64,000 nucleotides of DNA from the NCBI RefSeq assembly GCF_000716715.1, contig NZ_JNYJ01000001.1:186001-250000 (forward strand). The letters are read 5' to 3'. Below, in pieces: positions 8,709 through 16,564 of the stretch (the stretch's first letter is position 1; each line of letters opens with the position of its first letter). The notes under the pieces were generated by a model. That model did no database searches. It saw nothing but the letters and a program-made list of their open reading frames with translations, and was not told the origin of the DNA. Both the position numbers and the translations under genes were made by a program. The stretch is from Dactylosporangium aurantiacum (lineage in GTDB: Bacteria; Actinomycetota; Actinomycetes; Mycobacteriales; Micromonosporaceae).

Positions 8709-9857
8709 GTGCAACCAGTGGCCGAAGCGGTCGTCGATCTCGACGCCGTGGCGCACAACACGCGGCTCCTGTCCGGTCTCGCCGCCCCGGGCGCCGCCAC
8801 CATGGCGGTCGTCAAGGCGAACGGGTTCGGTCACGGAGTGCTACCGGTCGCCCGCGCCGTGCTCGCCAGCGGCGCCACCTGGCTCGGCGTCACCTCGCTC
8901 GCCGAGGCCCGGCAGGTCCGCGACGCCGGCATCGACGCGCCCGTGCTCGCCTGGCTCTACGGCACCGACGACGACTTCGCCTGGGCGGCGCGGCACGGCG
9001 TGGACCTGTCCGTGTCCACCCCCGCGCACCTCGACGCGATGCCACCCGGCGTGACCGTCCACCTCAAGGTCGACACCGGCCTGACCCGCAACGGCGTCGC
9101 CTGGGCCGACTGGCCCGACCTGGTGCGCCGGGCCGCCGACCTGGAGCGGCGCGGCACGCTGCGGGTCCGTGGCGTCTGGTCGCACCTCGCGTCCGCCGAC
9201 GACCCCGGCAACCCGTCGGTGCACCGGCAGCTCGAACGGTTCGAAGAGGCCCTCGCGGTGGCCGCCAAGGCCGGCCTGGAGCCGCCGCTGCGGCACCTGG
9301 CGAACTCCGCCGCCATCGTCGACGTGCCCGCCGCCCACTACGACCTGGTCCGCGCCGGTCTCGCGCTGTACGGGGTCGAACCGGTCGACGGCGTCGTCGC
9401 CGGGCTGCGCCGCGCGATGACGCTGCGGGCCCGCGCCGTCAACGTCAAACGCGTCCCGCCCGGCACCGGCGTGTCCTACCTGCACCAGTACGTGACCGAC
9501 CGGGACACGACCGTCGTGCTCGTGCCCGCCGGCTACGCCGACGGGGTGCCCCGCCTGCTGAGCAACCGCGGCGCCGTCGCGATCGGCGGGGTCCGCTGCC
9601 CGATCGCCGGCCGGGTCGCGATGGACCAGTTCGTCGTCGACGCCGGTGACCTCGACGTCGCCCTCGGTGACGAGATCGTGCTGTTCGGCCCGGGCGACGG
9701 CGCCGAACCCACCGTGGAAGAGTGGGCGGCGTGGGCACAGACCAACCCGCATGAGATCTTGACGGGCATCGGCGCCCGTGTCCCGCGCACGTACATCGGC
9801 AACGCCGCGGCGCCGTCCTTCGGCGCCGCGTCCCGTAAGGAGCAACCGCATGGCTGA
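8709..9857 (+). CDS. alr: Alanine racemase (PLP-dependent)
   Basis: 382 residues. I chose the GTG at 8709 because a purine-rich ribosome site (AGGGGGTGGGG) lies just before it and because the protein then begins at the first conserved strand; a GTG at 8664 would add 15 unlike residues. The PLP lysine is Lys36 in VVKANGFGHG, and the catalytic tyrosine is in the GVSYLHQY stretch of the C-terminal domain. It interconverts L- and D-alanine for peptidoglycan. It overlaps the D-Ala ligase gene by 8 nt, so the two steps are coupled. Many Alr proteins have a tyrosine where this one has Phe40. Confidence 0.93.
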   Translation: MQPVAEAVVDLDAVAHNTRLLSGLAAPGAATMAVVKANGFGHGVLPVARAVLASGATWLGVTSLAEARQVRDAGIDAPVLAWLYGTDDDFAWAARHGVDLSVSTPAHLDAMPPGVTVHLKVDTGLTRNGVAWADWPDLVRRAADLERRGTLRVRGVWSHLASADDPGNPSVHRQLERFEEALAVAAKAGLEPPLRHLANSAAIVDVPAAHYDLVRAGLALYGVEPVDGVVAGLRRAMTLRARAVNVKRVPPGTGVSYLHQYVTDRDTTVVLVPAGYADGVPRLLSNRGAVAIGGVRCPIAGRVAMDQFVVDAGDLDVALGDEIVLFGPGDGAEPTVEEWAAWAQTNPHEILTGIGARVPRTYIGNAAAPSFGAASRKEQPHG

Positions 9858-10920
9858 ACGTCGCACCCGCGTCGCCGTCGTCTTCGGAGGGCGCAGCGGC
9901 GAGCACGAGGTCTCGTGCAAGTCGGCGCTGAGCATCGTGCGGTTCCTCGACCGCGCCCGCTACGAGGTGGTGCCGGTGCGCATCACGCCCAGCGGCACCT
10001 GGGTCTTCGGCCGCGACGCCGACTCGCCCGAGGCCCTCGACCTGGAGGGCCTCCTCGCGCTGACGAAGGAGACCGACGCGCCGGCGCTGGCCAGCCTCGC
10101 CGACGCCATCGTCGCGATGCGCGAGTGCGACGTGGTGTTCCCCGCCATCCACGGCCCCTACGGTGAGGACGGCACCATCCAGTCGGTGCTGGAGATGGTC
10201 CGCCTGCCGTACGTCGGCAGCGGCGTGTTCGCCAGCGCCGCCGGCATGGACAAGGAGTTCACCAAGCGGCTCCTCGTCGCCGACGGCCTGCCGGTCGCCG
10301 ACGGTGTCGTGCTGCGCGGCGGCACCGGCACCGTGTCGCCGCAGGAACGGGAGCGGCTCGGGCTGCCCGTGTTCGTGAAGCCCTCCCGGGCCGGCTCCAG
10401 CCTCGGCGTGTCCAAGGTCGACGACTGGTCCGAGCTCGACGCCGCGCTCGCCGAGGCCCGCGCCAGCGACGCGAAGGTCCTCGTCGAGGAGATGGTCCAC
10501 GGCCGCGAGGTCGACCTCGGCGTCCTGGAGCACCCCGACGGCTCCCTCCAGGTCGGCCCGCCGCTGGAGATCAGCTTCCCGGACAAGCACGAGTTCTTCG
10601 ACTACGAGGCCAAGTACCTCGACCCGACGACGATCTTCGACATCCCGGCGAAGCTGGAGCCGCAGATCATCGAGCGGCTGCAGGACCTGGCGGTGCGCAC
10701 GTTCCGCGCCCTGGAGTGCCGGGGGCTGCTGCGGGTCGACTTCTTCCTGCGCTTCGGCACCGAGCCGGTCATCAACGAGGTCAACACGTTCCCCGGGTTC
10801 ACCGCCGTGTCGCAGTACCCGCAGATGTTCCGGGTCGCGGGCCTGGACTACCCGGCGCTGCTCGACGTGCTCATCGCCACCGCCCTGGCCCGCCAGCCGA
10901 AACCCGCGCTGGACGCCTGA
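9850..10920 (+). CDS. ddl: D-alanine--D-alanine ligase
   Basis: 356 residues from the ATG at 9850, preceded by AAGGAG. It is an ATP-grasp enzyme that joins two D-alanines for the peptidoglycan stem. Landmarks are VVFGGRSGEHEVSCKSA at the N-terminus, the ATP-binding lysine region FVKPSRAGSSLGVSKV, VLVEEMVHGREVDLGVL, the omega-loop FFDYEAKYLDP and the metal-binding end VDFFLRFGTEPVINEVNTFPGF. The tyrosine in the omega-loop fits D-Ala-D-Ala rather than D-Ala-D-Lac (VanA-type) activity. It overlaps alr by 8 nt, and a strong hairpin follows. Confidence 0.95.
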   Translation: MAERRTRVAVVFGGRSGEHEVSCKSALSIVRFLDRARYEVVPVRITPSGTWVFGRDADSPEALDLEGLLALTKETDAPALASLADAIVAMRECDVVFPAIHGPYGEDGTIQSVLEMVRLPYVGSGVFASAAGMDKEFTKRLLVADGLPVADGVVLRGGTGTVSPQERERLGLPVFVKPSRAGSSLGVSKVDDWSELDAALAEARASDAKVLVEEMVHGREVDLGVLEHPDGSLQVGPPLEISFPDKHEFFDYEAKYLDPTTIFDIPAKLEPQIIERLQDLAVRTFRALECRGLLRVDFFLRFGTEPVINEVNTFPGFTAVSQYPQMFRVAGLDYPALLDVLIATALARQPKPALDA

Positions 10921-10930
10921 ACCGCGTTGT

Positions 10931-10964
10931 GCGGTGCCGCCCGGTGCACGTCAGGCGGCACCGC
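10931..10964. terminator. Bidirectional hairpin terminator between ddl and the convergent flavoprotein gene
   Basis: GCGGTGCCGCC (10931-10941) and GGCGGCACCGC (10954-10964) form an 11-bp perfect stem with a 12-nt loop, inside the 51-nt gap between two converging genes. There is no U-tract, as is common for actinobacterial terminators. Confidence 0.7.
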
Positions 10965-10971
10965 CGTGTGT

Positions 10972-12993
10972 TCAGGTCCGGACGAACCGCGCGGCGTCGG
11001 CGATCACGTAGCCGTCGGTCTGCTCGGTGCGGATCAGCACGCTGCCGGCGCTGCCGGCGGTGAACTGGAACGTGCCGAGCGCCACCCACTGCCCGCCGTT
11101 GACCCGCTGGTCCACGCTGAACGTGCTCACCCCGCCCGCGTGCACCACGTCCACCGGCACGTTGCCGGCCCGGTTCGCGTGCGCCGTCCAGCGCAGCTGC
11201 ACCGTCCACGCGCCGGCCGCCGGCACGACCGGGGTGTACCGCAGCCGGTTGACCCCCTTGGCGGTGTTGCCGTCGTGCTCGTAGTCGCTGCCGTAGTAGC
11301 CGGCGATCGAGGTGCTCGACAGCCACGTGCCGGCGCGGGTGACCGTACCGGCGCCGCTACCGCCACCGCCCCGGCTGTCCATGACGACCTCCGACCCGCC
11401 GCCGACGTCGATGCGCTGCCCCAGGTCGCGCAGCAGCCCCTGCAGGGTGGTGACGTCGACCCGCTGCACGGGCGCGCCGGTGCTGACGGCGAGCCGCGCC
11501 GCGACCGCCGCCGACTGGCCCAGCACCATGAACACCGGCTCCATGCGGATCGAGCCGTACGCGATGTGGCTCGCCGACAGGCACACCGGCACCAGCAGGT
11601 TCGCGCACTGCGCCTCGAGCGGGACGATCGAACGGTAGCTGACCTGGTACGGGCCGGGCACCCCGACCTGCACGTCACCCTCGTTCTTCGCGACGCCGCC
11701 GACGACGAGCCGCTGGCAGTTGTGCGAGTCCATCGTGTAGCTGGCCAGCCCGACCGAGTCCGCGACCGTCGTGGTGCCGCGGCAGTTGTGCTCCGTCATC
11801 ACGTACGCCGACACCATCCGGCGGGCCTCCCGCACGTACAGCATCGGCGGCCAGTGTCCGGTCGCGCCGAACTCGTCCGGGGCGAGCCCCCACGCGGCGG
11901 TGGCGTCACGGACCGTCGCCGGCACCCGCGGGTCGTTGGCCAGGAACCACATGAGTCCCTGCTGGTAGGTGCGGTGCTCGGCGACGACGGTGTCGCGCGC
12001 CGCGTACGACGCCGTCGGGTAGGCGGTGTTCATGCCGATGTCGTCGGTGGAGAACGCGCCGTCGTTGTTCGAGTCGGTCTTGCCGCCGCCGACGCCGACG
12101 GTGTTGAAGAACGGCCCCGTGTAGCCGGCCTCGATGTAGCGCAGCAGCAGCGCGTAGCGGCCCGCGTCGTAGCCGGCGGGCCGCGGGAACGGGACACGGT
12201 CGGCGGCCCTGGTCAGGCACATGCGGAAGTTGTACGCCTGGATCCTGCCGTCCCCGGTGCCGTTCGGCGCGAGGGTGCCGGGCGCCACCCCGGGCAGCAG
12301 CCCGCTGCCCGGGACGCCGGGCGTCACGTACGGGTCGACGGGCCTGGTGAACTGGTGCTTGTCGCGCAGCTGGACACCGTTGAGGGTCTCGCCGTAGACG
12401 GCGTTGCCCTCCCGCCCCACCGTGGTCGCGACGCCGGCCTGCGCCATCAGGTCACCCTCGTAGGTGGCGTCGACGTACACGAGGCCCCGGTACACCTGAC
12501 CGTCCTGGGTGGACAGTTCGGTGATGCGGTTGCCGGCCTTGGCGACGGCGGCGAGCCGCTGTCCGAGGTGGACGGTGACAACCGCCTCGGTCAGCAGGTC
12601 GGCGAAGACGGCGGCGGCGACGTGCGGCTCGAACGTGAACCGGGCCGGCGACGTCGCGGTGACCGGGGTGCCGTTGTACTTGGCGTACACCCGCCGGTAG
12701 AACTCGTGCGACAGCCCACCGATCGCGGCCGTGTTGCCGGTGTCGGTGGCCCCGAGACCGGCGGTGGTCATCCCGCCGACGTGGGTGCCGGGCTCGACGA
12801 CGACGGCGGTGCCGCCGGAGCGGCGGTACTGGATGGCGGCGGCGAGGCCGGCGGGGGTGGCACCGTAGACGACGAGGTCGGCGGTGACCACGGCGGCGCC
12901 GGCCCGGGTGGCCGGTTGGAGGAGAACGGCGCCCGTGCCGAGGAGGGTGGCCTGGAGGCCGGTGCGGATGAGCTGACGGCGGGTGTGCGGCAT
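10972..12993 (-). CDS. Tat-exported FAD-dependent oxidoreductase with C-terminal golvesin/Xly-like domain
   Basis: 673 residues. The N-terminus has a twin-arginine signal (RRQLIRTG) with a hydrophobic stretch, so the folded flavoprotein is probably secreted. Residues 38-70 are an FAD-binding Rossmann motif (ADLVVYGATPAGLAAAIQY, then VVEPGTHVGGMTTAG), followed by the FAD_oxidored (PF12831-type) body with YVDATYEGDLMAQAG and a late SIRMEPVFMVLGQSAA region. After a Gly/Ser linker the last 130 residues contain GYYGSDYEHDG and a beta-rich tail like golvesin or xanthan-lyase carbohydrate-binding domains. The substrate is unknown; a polysaccharide or glycoside is possible. The shared 81-nt upstream gap faces purC. 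Confidence 0.8.
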   Translation of the reverse strand: MPHTRRQLIRTGLQATLLGTGAVLLQPATRAGAAVVTADLVVYGATPAGLAAAIQYRRSGGTAVVVEPGTHVGGMTTAGLGATDTGNTAAIGGLSHEFYRRVYAKYNGTPVTATSPARFTFEPHVAAAVFADLLTEAVVTVHLGQRLAAVAKAGNRITELSTQDGQVYRGLVYVDATYEGDLMAQAGVATTVGREGNAVYGETLNGVQLRDKHQFTRPVDPYVTPGVPGSGLLPGVAPGTLAPNGTGDGRIQAYNFRMCLTRAADRVPFPRPAGYDAGRYALLLRYIEAGYTGPFFNTVGVGGGKTDSNNDGAFSTDDIGMNTAYPTASYAARDTVVAEHRTYQQGLMWFLANDPRVPATVRDATAAWGLAPDEFGATGHWPPMLYVREARRMVSAYVMTEHNCRGTTTVADSVGLASYTMDSHNCQRLVVGGVAKNEGDVQVGVPGPYQVSYRSIVPLEAQCANLLVPVCLSASHIAYGSIRMEPVFMVLGQSAAVAARLAVSTGAPVQRVDVTTLQGLLRDLGQRIDVGGGSEVVMDSRGGGGSGAGTVTRAGTWLSSTSIAGYYGSDYEHDGNTAKGVNRLRYTPVVPAAGAWTVQLRWTAHANRAGNVPVDVVHAGGVSTFSVDQRVNGGQWVALGTFQFTAGSAGSVLIRTEQTDGYVIADAARFVRT

Positions 12994-13061
12994 GCTGGTG
13001 CTCCTGCTGTGAGGGCTGTCCGGGGTCGCCGCACCCCTGAGATTGAAGGCAGTCTAAACGT

Positions 13062-13067
13062 TAGGCT
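13062..13067 (+). promoter_or_regulatory. -10 box of a probable leaderless purC promoter
   Basis: TAGGCT lies 7 nt before the GTG start of purC. No Shine-Dalgarno sequence is present, so transcription probably starts at or next to the start codon. Confidence 0.5.
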
Positions 13068-13074
13068 GGCGGAC

Positions 13075-13905
13075 GTGAAGCTGCTGCACTCGGGCAAGGT
13101 CCGCGACGTGTACCTCGACGGCGACGACCTGATCCTCGTCGCCTCGGACCGCATCTCCGTCTACGACGTGGTCCTGCCGACCCCGATCCCGGACAAGGGC
13201 GCGGTGCTCACCCGGCTGTCGCTGTGGTGGTTCGAGCAGCTCGCCGACATCGTGCCCAACCACGTGGTGTCCGCCACGGACGTCCCCGCCGAGTTCGCCG
13301 GCCGCGCGATCCGCTGCCGCCGCCTCGACATGGTGCAGGTCGAGTGCATCGCCCGCGGGTACCTGACCGGCCTCGGCCTCACCGAGTACCGCCGCGACGG
13401 CGCCGTCAGCGGCATCACCCTGCCCCCGGGCCTCGTCGAGGCATCCCGCCTGGACGAGCCGATCTTCACCCCGACGACGAAGGCGGCGGTCGGCGAGCAC
13501 GACGAGTTCGTCACCTTCGACGACGTCGTCGCCCAGGTCGGCAAGGACCTCGCCGAAGAGCTGCGCGACCTCACCCTGCGCATCTACGCCCGCGGCCGCG
13601 ACATCGCCGCCGAGCGGGGCATCATCGTCGCGGATACCAAGCTCGAGTTCGGCCAGGCCCCCGACGGCACCCTCATCCTCGCCGACGAGGTCCTCACCCC
13701 CGACTCGTCCCGCTTCTGGCCCCTGTCCGAATGGACCCCGGGCCGCGCCCAGCACTCCTTCGACAAGCAGTCGGTCCGCGACTGGTCCCGCAGCACCGGC
13801 TGGGACAAGACGGCGCCGGGCCCGGAGGTCCCGCCGGACGTGGTGGAGCGCACCAGGTCCCGGTACGTCGAGGTCTACGAACGGTTGACCGGCCTCACGT
13901 TCTGA
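13075..13905 (+). CDS. purC: Phosphoribosylaminoimidazole-succinocarboxamide (SAICAR) synthase
   Basis: 276 residues from the GTG at 13075. The frame runs open far upstream, but homology begins here at VKLLHSGKVRDVY, and a TAGGCT box 7 nt before supports the choice. It condenses CAIR with aspartate using ATP in purine synthesis. Landmarks are LHSGKVRDVYL (nucleotide-binding strand), VASDRISVYDVVLPTPIPDKG, VECIARGYLTGLG, IIVADTKLEFG and LADEVLTPDSSRFWP, all standard for PurC. It has no other pur gene beside it in this window. Confidence 0.97.
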   Translation: MKLLHSGKVRDVYLDGDDLILVASDRISVYDVVLPTPIPDKGAVLTRLSLWWFEQLADIVPNHVVSATDVPAEFAGRAIRCRRLDMVQVECIARGYLTGLGLTEYRRDGAVSGITLPPGLVEASRLDEPIFTPTTKAAVGEHDEFVTFDDVVAQVGKDLAEELRDLTLRIYARGRDIAAERGIIVADTKLEFGQAPDGTLILADEVLTPDSSRFWPLSEWTPGRAQHSFDKQSVRDWSRSTGWDKTAPGPEVPPDVVERTRSRYVEVYERLTGLTF

Positions 13906-13910
13906 CCGGT

Positions 13911-13960
13911 TGCCGGCTTTCCCGGGCTTTCCGGGGCTTTCCGGGGCTTTCCGGGGCTGT
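13911..13960. repeat. 10-bp tandem repeat, about five copies
   Basis: Units of CCGGGGCTTT, the first and last copies slightly changed, follow the purC stop after a few bases. Confidence 0.8.
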
Positions 13961-14000
13961 GGATCTCTGACCCTCGGGTGACCGGGATCTTCTTCCGCCG

Positions 14001-14027
14001 AGGCGCCTCATCTCCCGTGAGGCGCTT
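14001..14027 (+). terminator. Hairpin downstream of purC
   Basis: GCGCCTCA (14003-14010) pairs with TGAGGCGC (14018-14025) around a 7-nt loop; outer bases extend the stem with a wobble pair. It lies about 100 nt after the purC stop and could end its transcript. Confidence 0.4.
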
Positions 14028-14280
14028 CGTCTGTCTCCCGCGACGCGGCTCGTGCGACGGCTGGTCTCGTTCGTCTCCCGGGGCCACCTCGCCCGTCTCC
14101 CAGGGGCGCTACGTTTTCCGGGGCGCCTCGTTCGACGACGTGCTTACGTTCTCTTCGGGGCGCGTCGTTCCGGCAACGCGCCTCTCGATGAACGCGCGGC
14201 GTTTCGGCGGGCCATTGCCGATGCGGCTGCGATCTGGTCCGACAGCGCCCGTGCGGCAGGCTCCCGTTCCGCTGACGCCT

Positions 14281-14336
14281 GCCCCTGCCGGCCGTCGTCT
14301 GCCCCTGCCGGCCGTCGTCTGCCCCTGCCGGCCGTC
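14281..14336. repeat. 20-bp tandem repeat, 2.8 copies
   Basis: The unit GCCCCTGCCGGCCGTCGTCT occurs at 14281-14300 and 14301-14320 and its first 16 bases at 14321-14336, without mismatch. Confidence 0.9.
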
Positions 14337-14451
14337 CGCCTGGCCAGGCCCTGTGGCTTGCGCCTAGTCCATTCCAGCGGGCGCCCAGGCTGTTCCGGCC
14401 GTCGCCTAGCCCGGGACCGTCCGGCGCCTGAGCCCAGCGAGCACCCCGCGC

Positions 14452-14553
14452 GGCCCACGCCTGCGTCCGGCCCACGCCTGCGTCCGGCCCACGCCTGCGT
14501 CCGGCCCACGCCTGCGTCCGGCCCACGCCTGCGTCCGGCCCACGCCTGCGTCC
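14452..14553. repeat. 17-bp perfect tandem repeat, six copies
   Basis: The unit GGCCCACGCCTGCGTCC is repeated six times without change. The 17-bp period is not a multiple of three, which argues against a translated repeat. Confidence 0.95.
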
Positions 14554-14717
14554 AAGCGGCCCTCACGCTCCGCCGCCCGACCGGTCCGCTCCGCCGGCAC
14601 CGCCAACCACCGCACCGACGTGCCGACCGCCTAACAGCACGGTACTCCACGCATACAAGTTGATCTCCGAGGTCGTCACGCCGTGTGAGTGCGACCCCGT
14701 CACCGGCGCTGGACGCG

Positions 14718-15632
14718 TTACGGGTTTTCGTCGTTGCGGGTCTGCTCGGCCAGGAAGCGTTCCAGTTCGGCGCCGATCTCGTCCGCCGTCGGCAGCGGGG
14801 CGGGGGAGTCGGCGAGCAGGTTGTTGCCCTGCCGGCCGCGGGTGTACGCATCGTACTGCTCCTCCAGGGCCCGCACGAGCGACGCCGCCTCGTCGGCCTG
14901 GGCGATCTGCACGTCGATCTCGGCGCGCACCGTCTCGGCGGCGGCGTGCAGCTCCTCGGTCGGCAGTTGCAGGCCGGTCGCCTGCGACACGCAGCTGAGC
15001 AGCTTCTCCGCCGCCGAGGGGAACTCGGCCTGCGCCACATAATGCGGTACGTGCACAGCGAAGCCGAACGCGTCACGGTCCTGCTGGCCGATCCTGAACT
15101 CCAGGAGGTTGCCCACGCTGCCGGGGACCTGGACGCGCTGCAGCCACGGCTCGAAGCCGGCGATCAGGTCGCGGCTCGTGCCGTGCGCGGTCACGCCGGT
15201 CGGGCGGGTGTGCGGCACCGCCATCGGGATCGCGGTCAGGCCGACGGTCGCGCGGACGTCGAACCGCTCGATGAGCTCGATGACCGCCGCGGTGAACCGC
15301 TCCCACTGCAGATCCGGTTCGGGGCCGTCCAGCAGCAGGAACTCGGTGCCGGTCGCGTCGCGCAGCACCCGCAGCAGCAGCCGGGGCTGCTCGTAGTGCT
15401 CCCAGTGGTCCTCGACGAAGAGCATCGGCGGGCGCCGGCTGCGGTAGTCGTACAGCTGGTCGAGGTCGAACGTCGCCACGGTACGCGGGGAGCCGACCGT
15501 CAGCAGGTGCTCACGGGCGAGGCGGCTCGCGTTGCCGGCGTCGACGAAGCCCGTCAGCGCGTGCACGAGCACCGGCCGGTCGACGGCCGGCAGGTCCTCG
15601 GTGAGCGTGTAGAGCTCGCTGGGGTTGAGCAC
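14718..15632 (-). CDS. PAC2-family protein (proteasome-assembly-chaperone fold)
   Basis: 304 residues. I chose the GTG at 15632 (VLNPSELYTL) because AGGAGG lies just upstream; the frame stays open further only because it runs through a low-complexity repeat. It matches the actinobacterial PAC2 family: VHALTGFVDAGNASRLAREHLL near the start, TVATFDLDQLYDYRSRRP, then LLLDGPEPDLQWERF, and a coiled C-terminal tail (LVRALEEQYDAYTRG). The family is related to archaeal and eukaryotic proteasome assembly chaperones, but its role in actinobacteria is not settled. No proteasome gene is nearby. Confidence 0.85.
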   Translation of the reverse strand: MLNPSELYTLTEDLPAVDRPVLVHALTGFVDAGNASRLAREHLLTVGSPRTVATFDLDQLYDYRSRRPPMLFVEDHWEHYEQPRLLLRVLRDATGTEFLLLDGPEPDLQWERFTAAVIELIERFDVRATVGLTAIPMAVPHTRPTGVTAHGTSRDLIAGFEPWLQRVQVPGSVGNLLEFRIGQQDRDAFGFAVHVPHYVAQAEFPSAAEKLLSCVSQATGLQLPTEELHAAAETVRAEIDVQIAQADEAASLVRALEEQYDAYTRGRQGNNLLADSPAPLPTADEIGAELERFLAEQTRNDENP

Positions 15633-15658
15633 CGGAACGCAGCCTCCTCGGTTTCGGT

Positions 15659-15835
15659 GGTGAAGCAGGTGAAGCAAGCGGAGCAGGTGGAGCAGGTGGA
15701 GCAAGCGAAGCGGTGGAGCAAGCGGAGCGGTGGAGCAAGCGGAGCAGGTGAAGCAGCTGGAGCAGTCAACGCAAGCAGAACAGTCAAGCAAGCAGAACAG
15801 TCAAGCAAGCAGAGCGGTCGAAGCACGTGAGGCGA
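15659..15835. repeat. Degenerate purine-rich tandem repeat in the PAC2 upstream region
   Basis: About 175 bp built from variants of 'gtggagcaagcggag' and 'gtcaagcaagcagaaca', with periods near 9 and 17-18 bp. It lies between the PAC2 start and the TetR stop. Strong strand bias (few T on the + strand) keeps several frames open and explains spurious long reading frames here. Confidence 0.8.
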
Positions 15836-15865
15836 TTGACGCTTGCAACCCCTCAGCGCGCTCGA

Positions 15866-16480
15866 TCATTCCATCCCGGCGGACCAGGGATTCGTGAGGA
15901 TCGCGTACACCAGCTCGTCGACCGCCGGAGCGAGCGACGTGAACGACGGCCCGGCGCCCGTGTACGGGTCGGAGACCTGCAACATCATCTCGTGCACCCC
16001 TCCCACCAGGGCGATCGCCAGCAGCTGTGACAGCTTCGGGATGGCCGGGTCCGCGGCGCGGGCCGCATCGACCACCTCTACAAGCGTATCGGCGAACCGG
16101 CGCTGCATCTGCTGGCGCAACCGGTACGCCTTCGGCCCGGCCGCCTGGATCTCCACCAGCAGCGTGCGGGTCACCGCCGGCATGCTCTCCAAGGCGTTCA
16201 GGTACGCGTTCACCCCGTCGTTGATCATGCTCTTCCAGCTGCTGCCGCGGGTGGCGGCGCTCCTGACGACGGCGAGCAGGTGCACGCAGCCCTGCTCGTA
16301 CAGCGCCATGAGGCACGCCTCCTTGTCGGTGAAGTGCTCGTAGAACGTGCGCTTCGACACCCGCGCGTGCATGACCACGTCGGCGATCGTGGTCGCCGCG
16401 TAGCCCTTCTCGGCGATCGCCGCCGCCAGCCCGCCCGTCAGCGCCTCCCGGACCTCCTCGGCGGTCCTCGTACTCGTCAT
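15866..16480 (-). CDS. TetR-family transcriptional regulator
   Basis: 204 residues from the ATG at 16480. The N-terminal helix-turn-helix reads AAAIAEKGYAATTIADVVMHARVSKRTFYEHFTDKEACLMALYE, a clear TetR signature; the C-terminal ligand domain is unassigned. It is divergent from an SDR gene with 84 nt between them, and a GGTAC-N6-GTACC palindrome lies in that gap, so it probably represses the SDR gene and itself. An identical half-site arrangement occurs at 48224-48239, which suggests a second target. Confidence 0.9.
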   Translation of the reverse strand: MTSTRTAEEVREALTGGLAAAIAEKGYAATTIADVVMHARVSKRTFYEHFTDKEACLMALYEQGCVHLLAVVRSAATRGSSWKSMINDGVNAYLNALESMPAVTRTLLVEIQAAGPKAYRLRQQMQRRFADTLVEVVDAARAADPAIPKLSQLLAIALVGGVHEMMLQVSDPYTGAGPSFTSLAPAVDELVYAILTNPWSAGME

Positions 16481-16529
16481 GCGCGTGCCTTGGCCTTTCG
16501 CCAGAATGTCCGTGGGTGTTAGTTTGCCT

Positions 16530-16545
16530 GGTACTGAACGGTACC
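16530..16545. promoter_or_regulatory. Candidate TetR operator, GGTAC-N6-GTACC
   Basis: GGTACTGAACGGTACC has 5-bp perfect inverted arms and lies 19 nt before the SDR start in the TetR/SDR divergent gap. The same arms and spacing recur in the AurF/DUF4873 gap at 48224-48239. Confidence 0.55.
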
Positions 16546-16564
16546 GCCGACGGGAGGCCCCACG

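Larger units (their letters stand above)
13906..14717. other. 812-bp gap without a supported gene, rich in short tandem repeats
   Basis: Between purC and the convergent PAC2 gene I see no reading frame with protein-like composition. The gap holds a 10-bp repeat, a hairpin, a 20-bp repeat and a 17-bp repeat, listed separately, plus runs of related 'cgtctcccg' strings at 14030-14100. Confidence 0.6.

Noticed and set aside
9850..10920. VanA-type D-Ala-D-Lac ligase
   Set aside because: The omega-loop has the FFDYEAKY pattern of D-Ala-D-Ala ligases and no vanH or vanX neighbours are present.
10927..13074. Long in-frame extension of purC upstream of 13075
   Set aside because: It is the antisense shadow of the flavoprotein gene. 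PurC homology begins at 13075, and a -10 box lies just before.
12994..13074. Purine riboswitch or similar leader before purC
   Set aside because: The gap is 81 nt, shared with a divergent gene, and the -10 box lies next to the start codon, leaving no leader RNA.
14452..14553. Possible CRISPR array
   Set aside because: The repeats are directly tandem with no spacers, and no cas genes are nearby.
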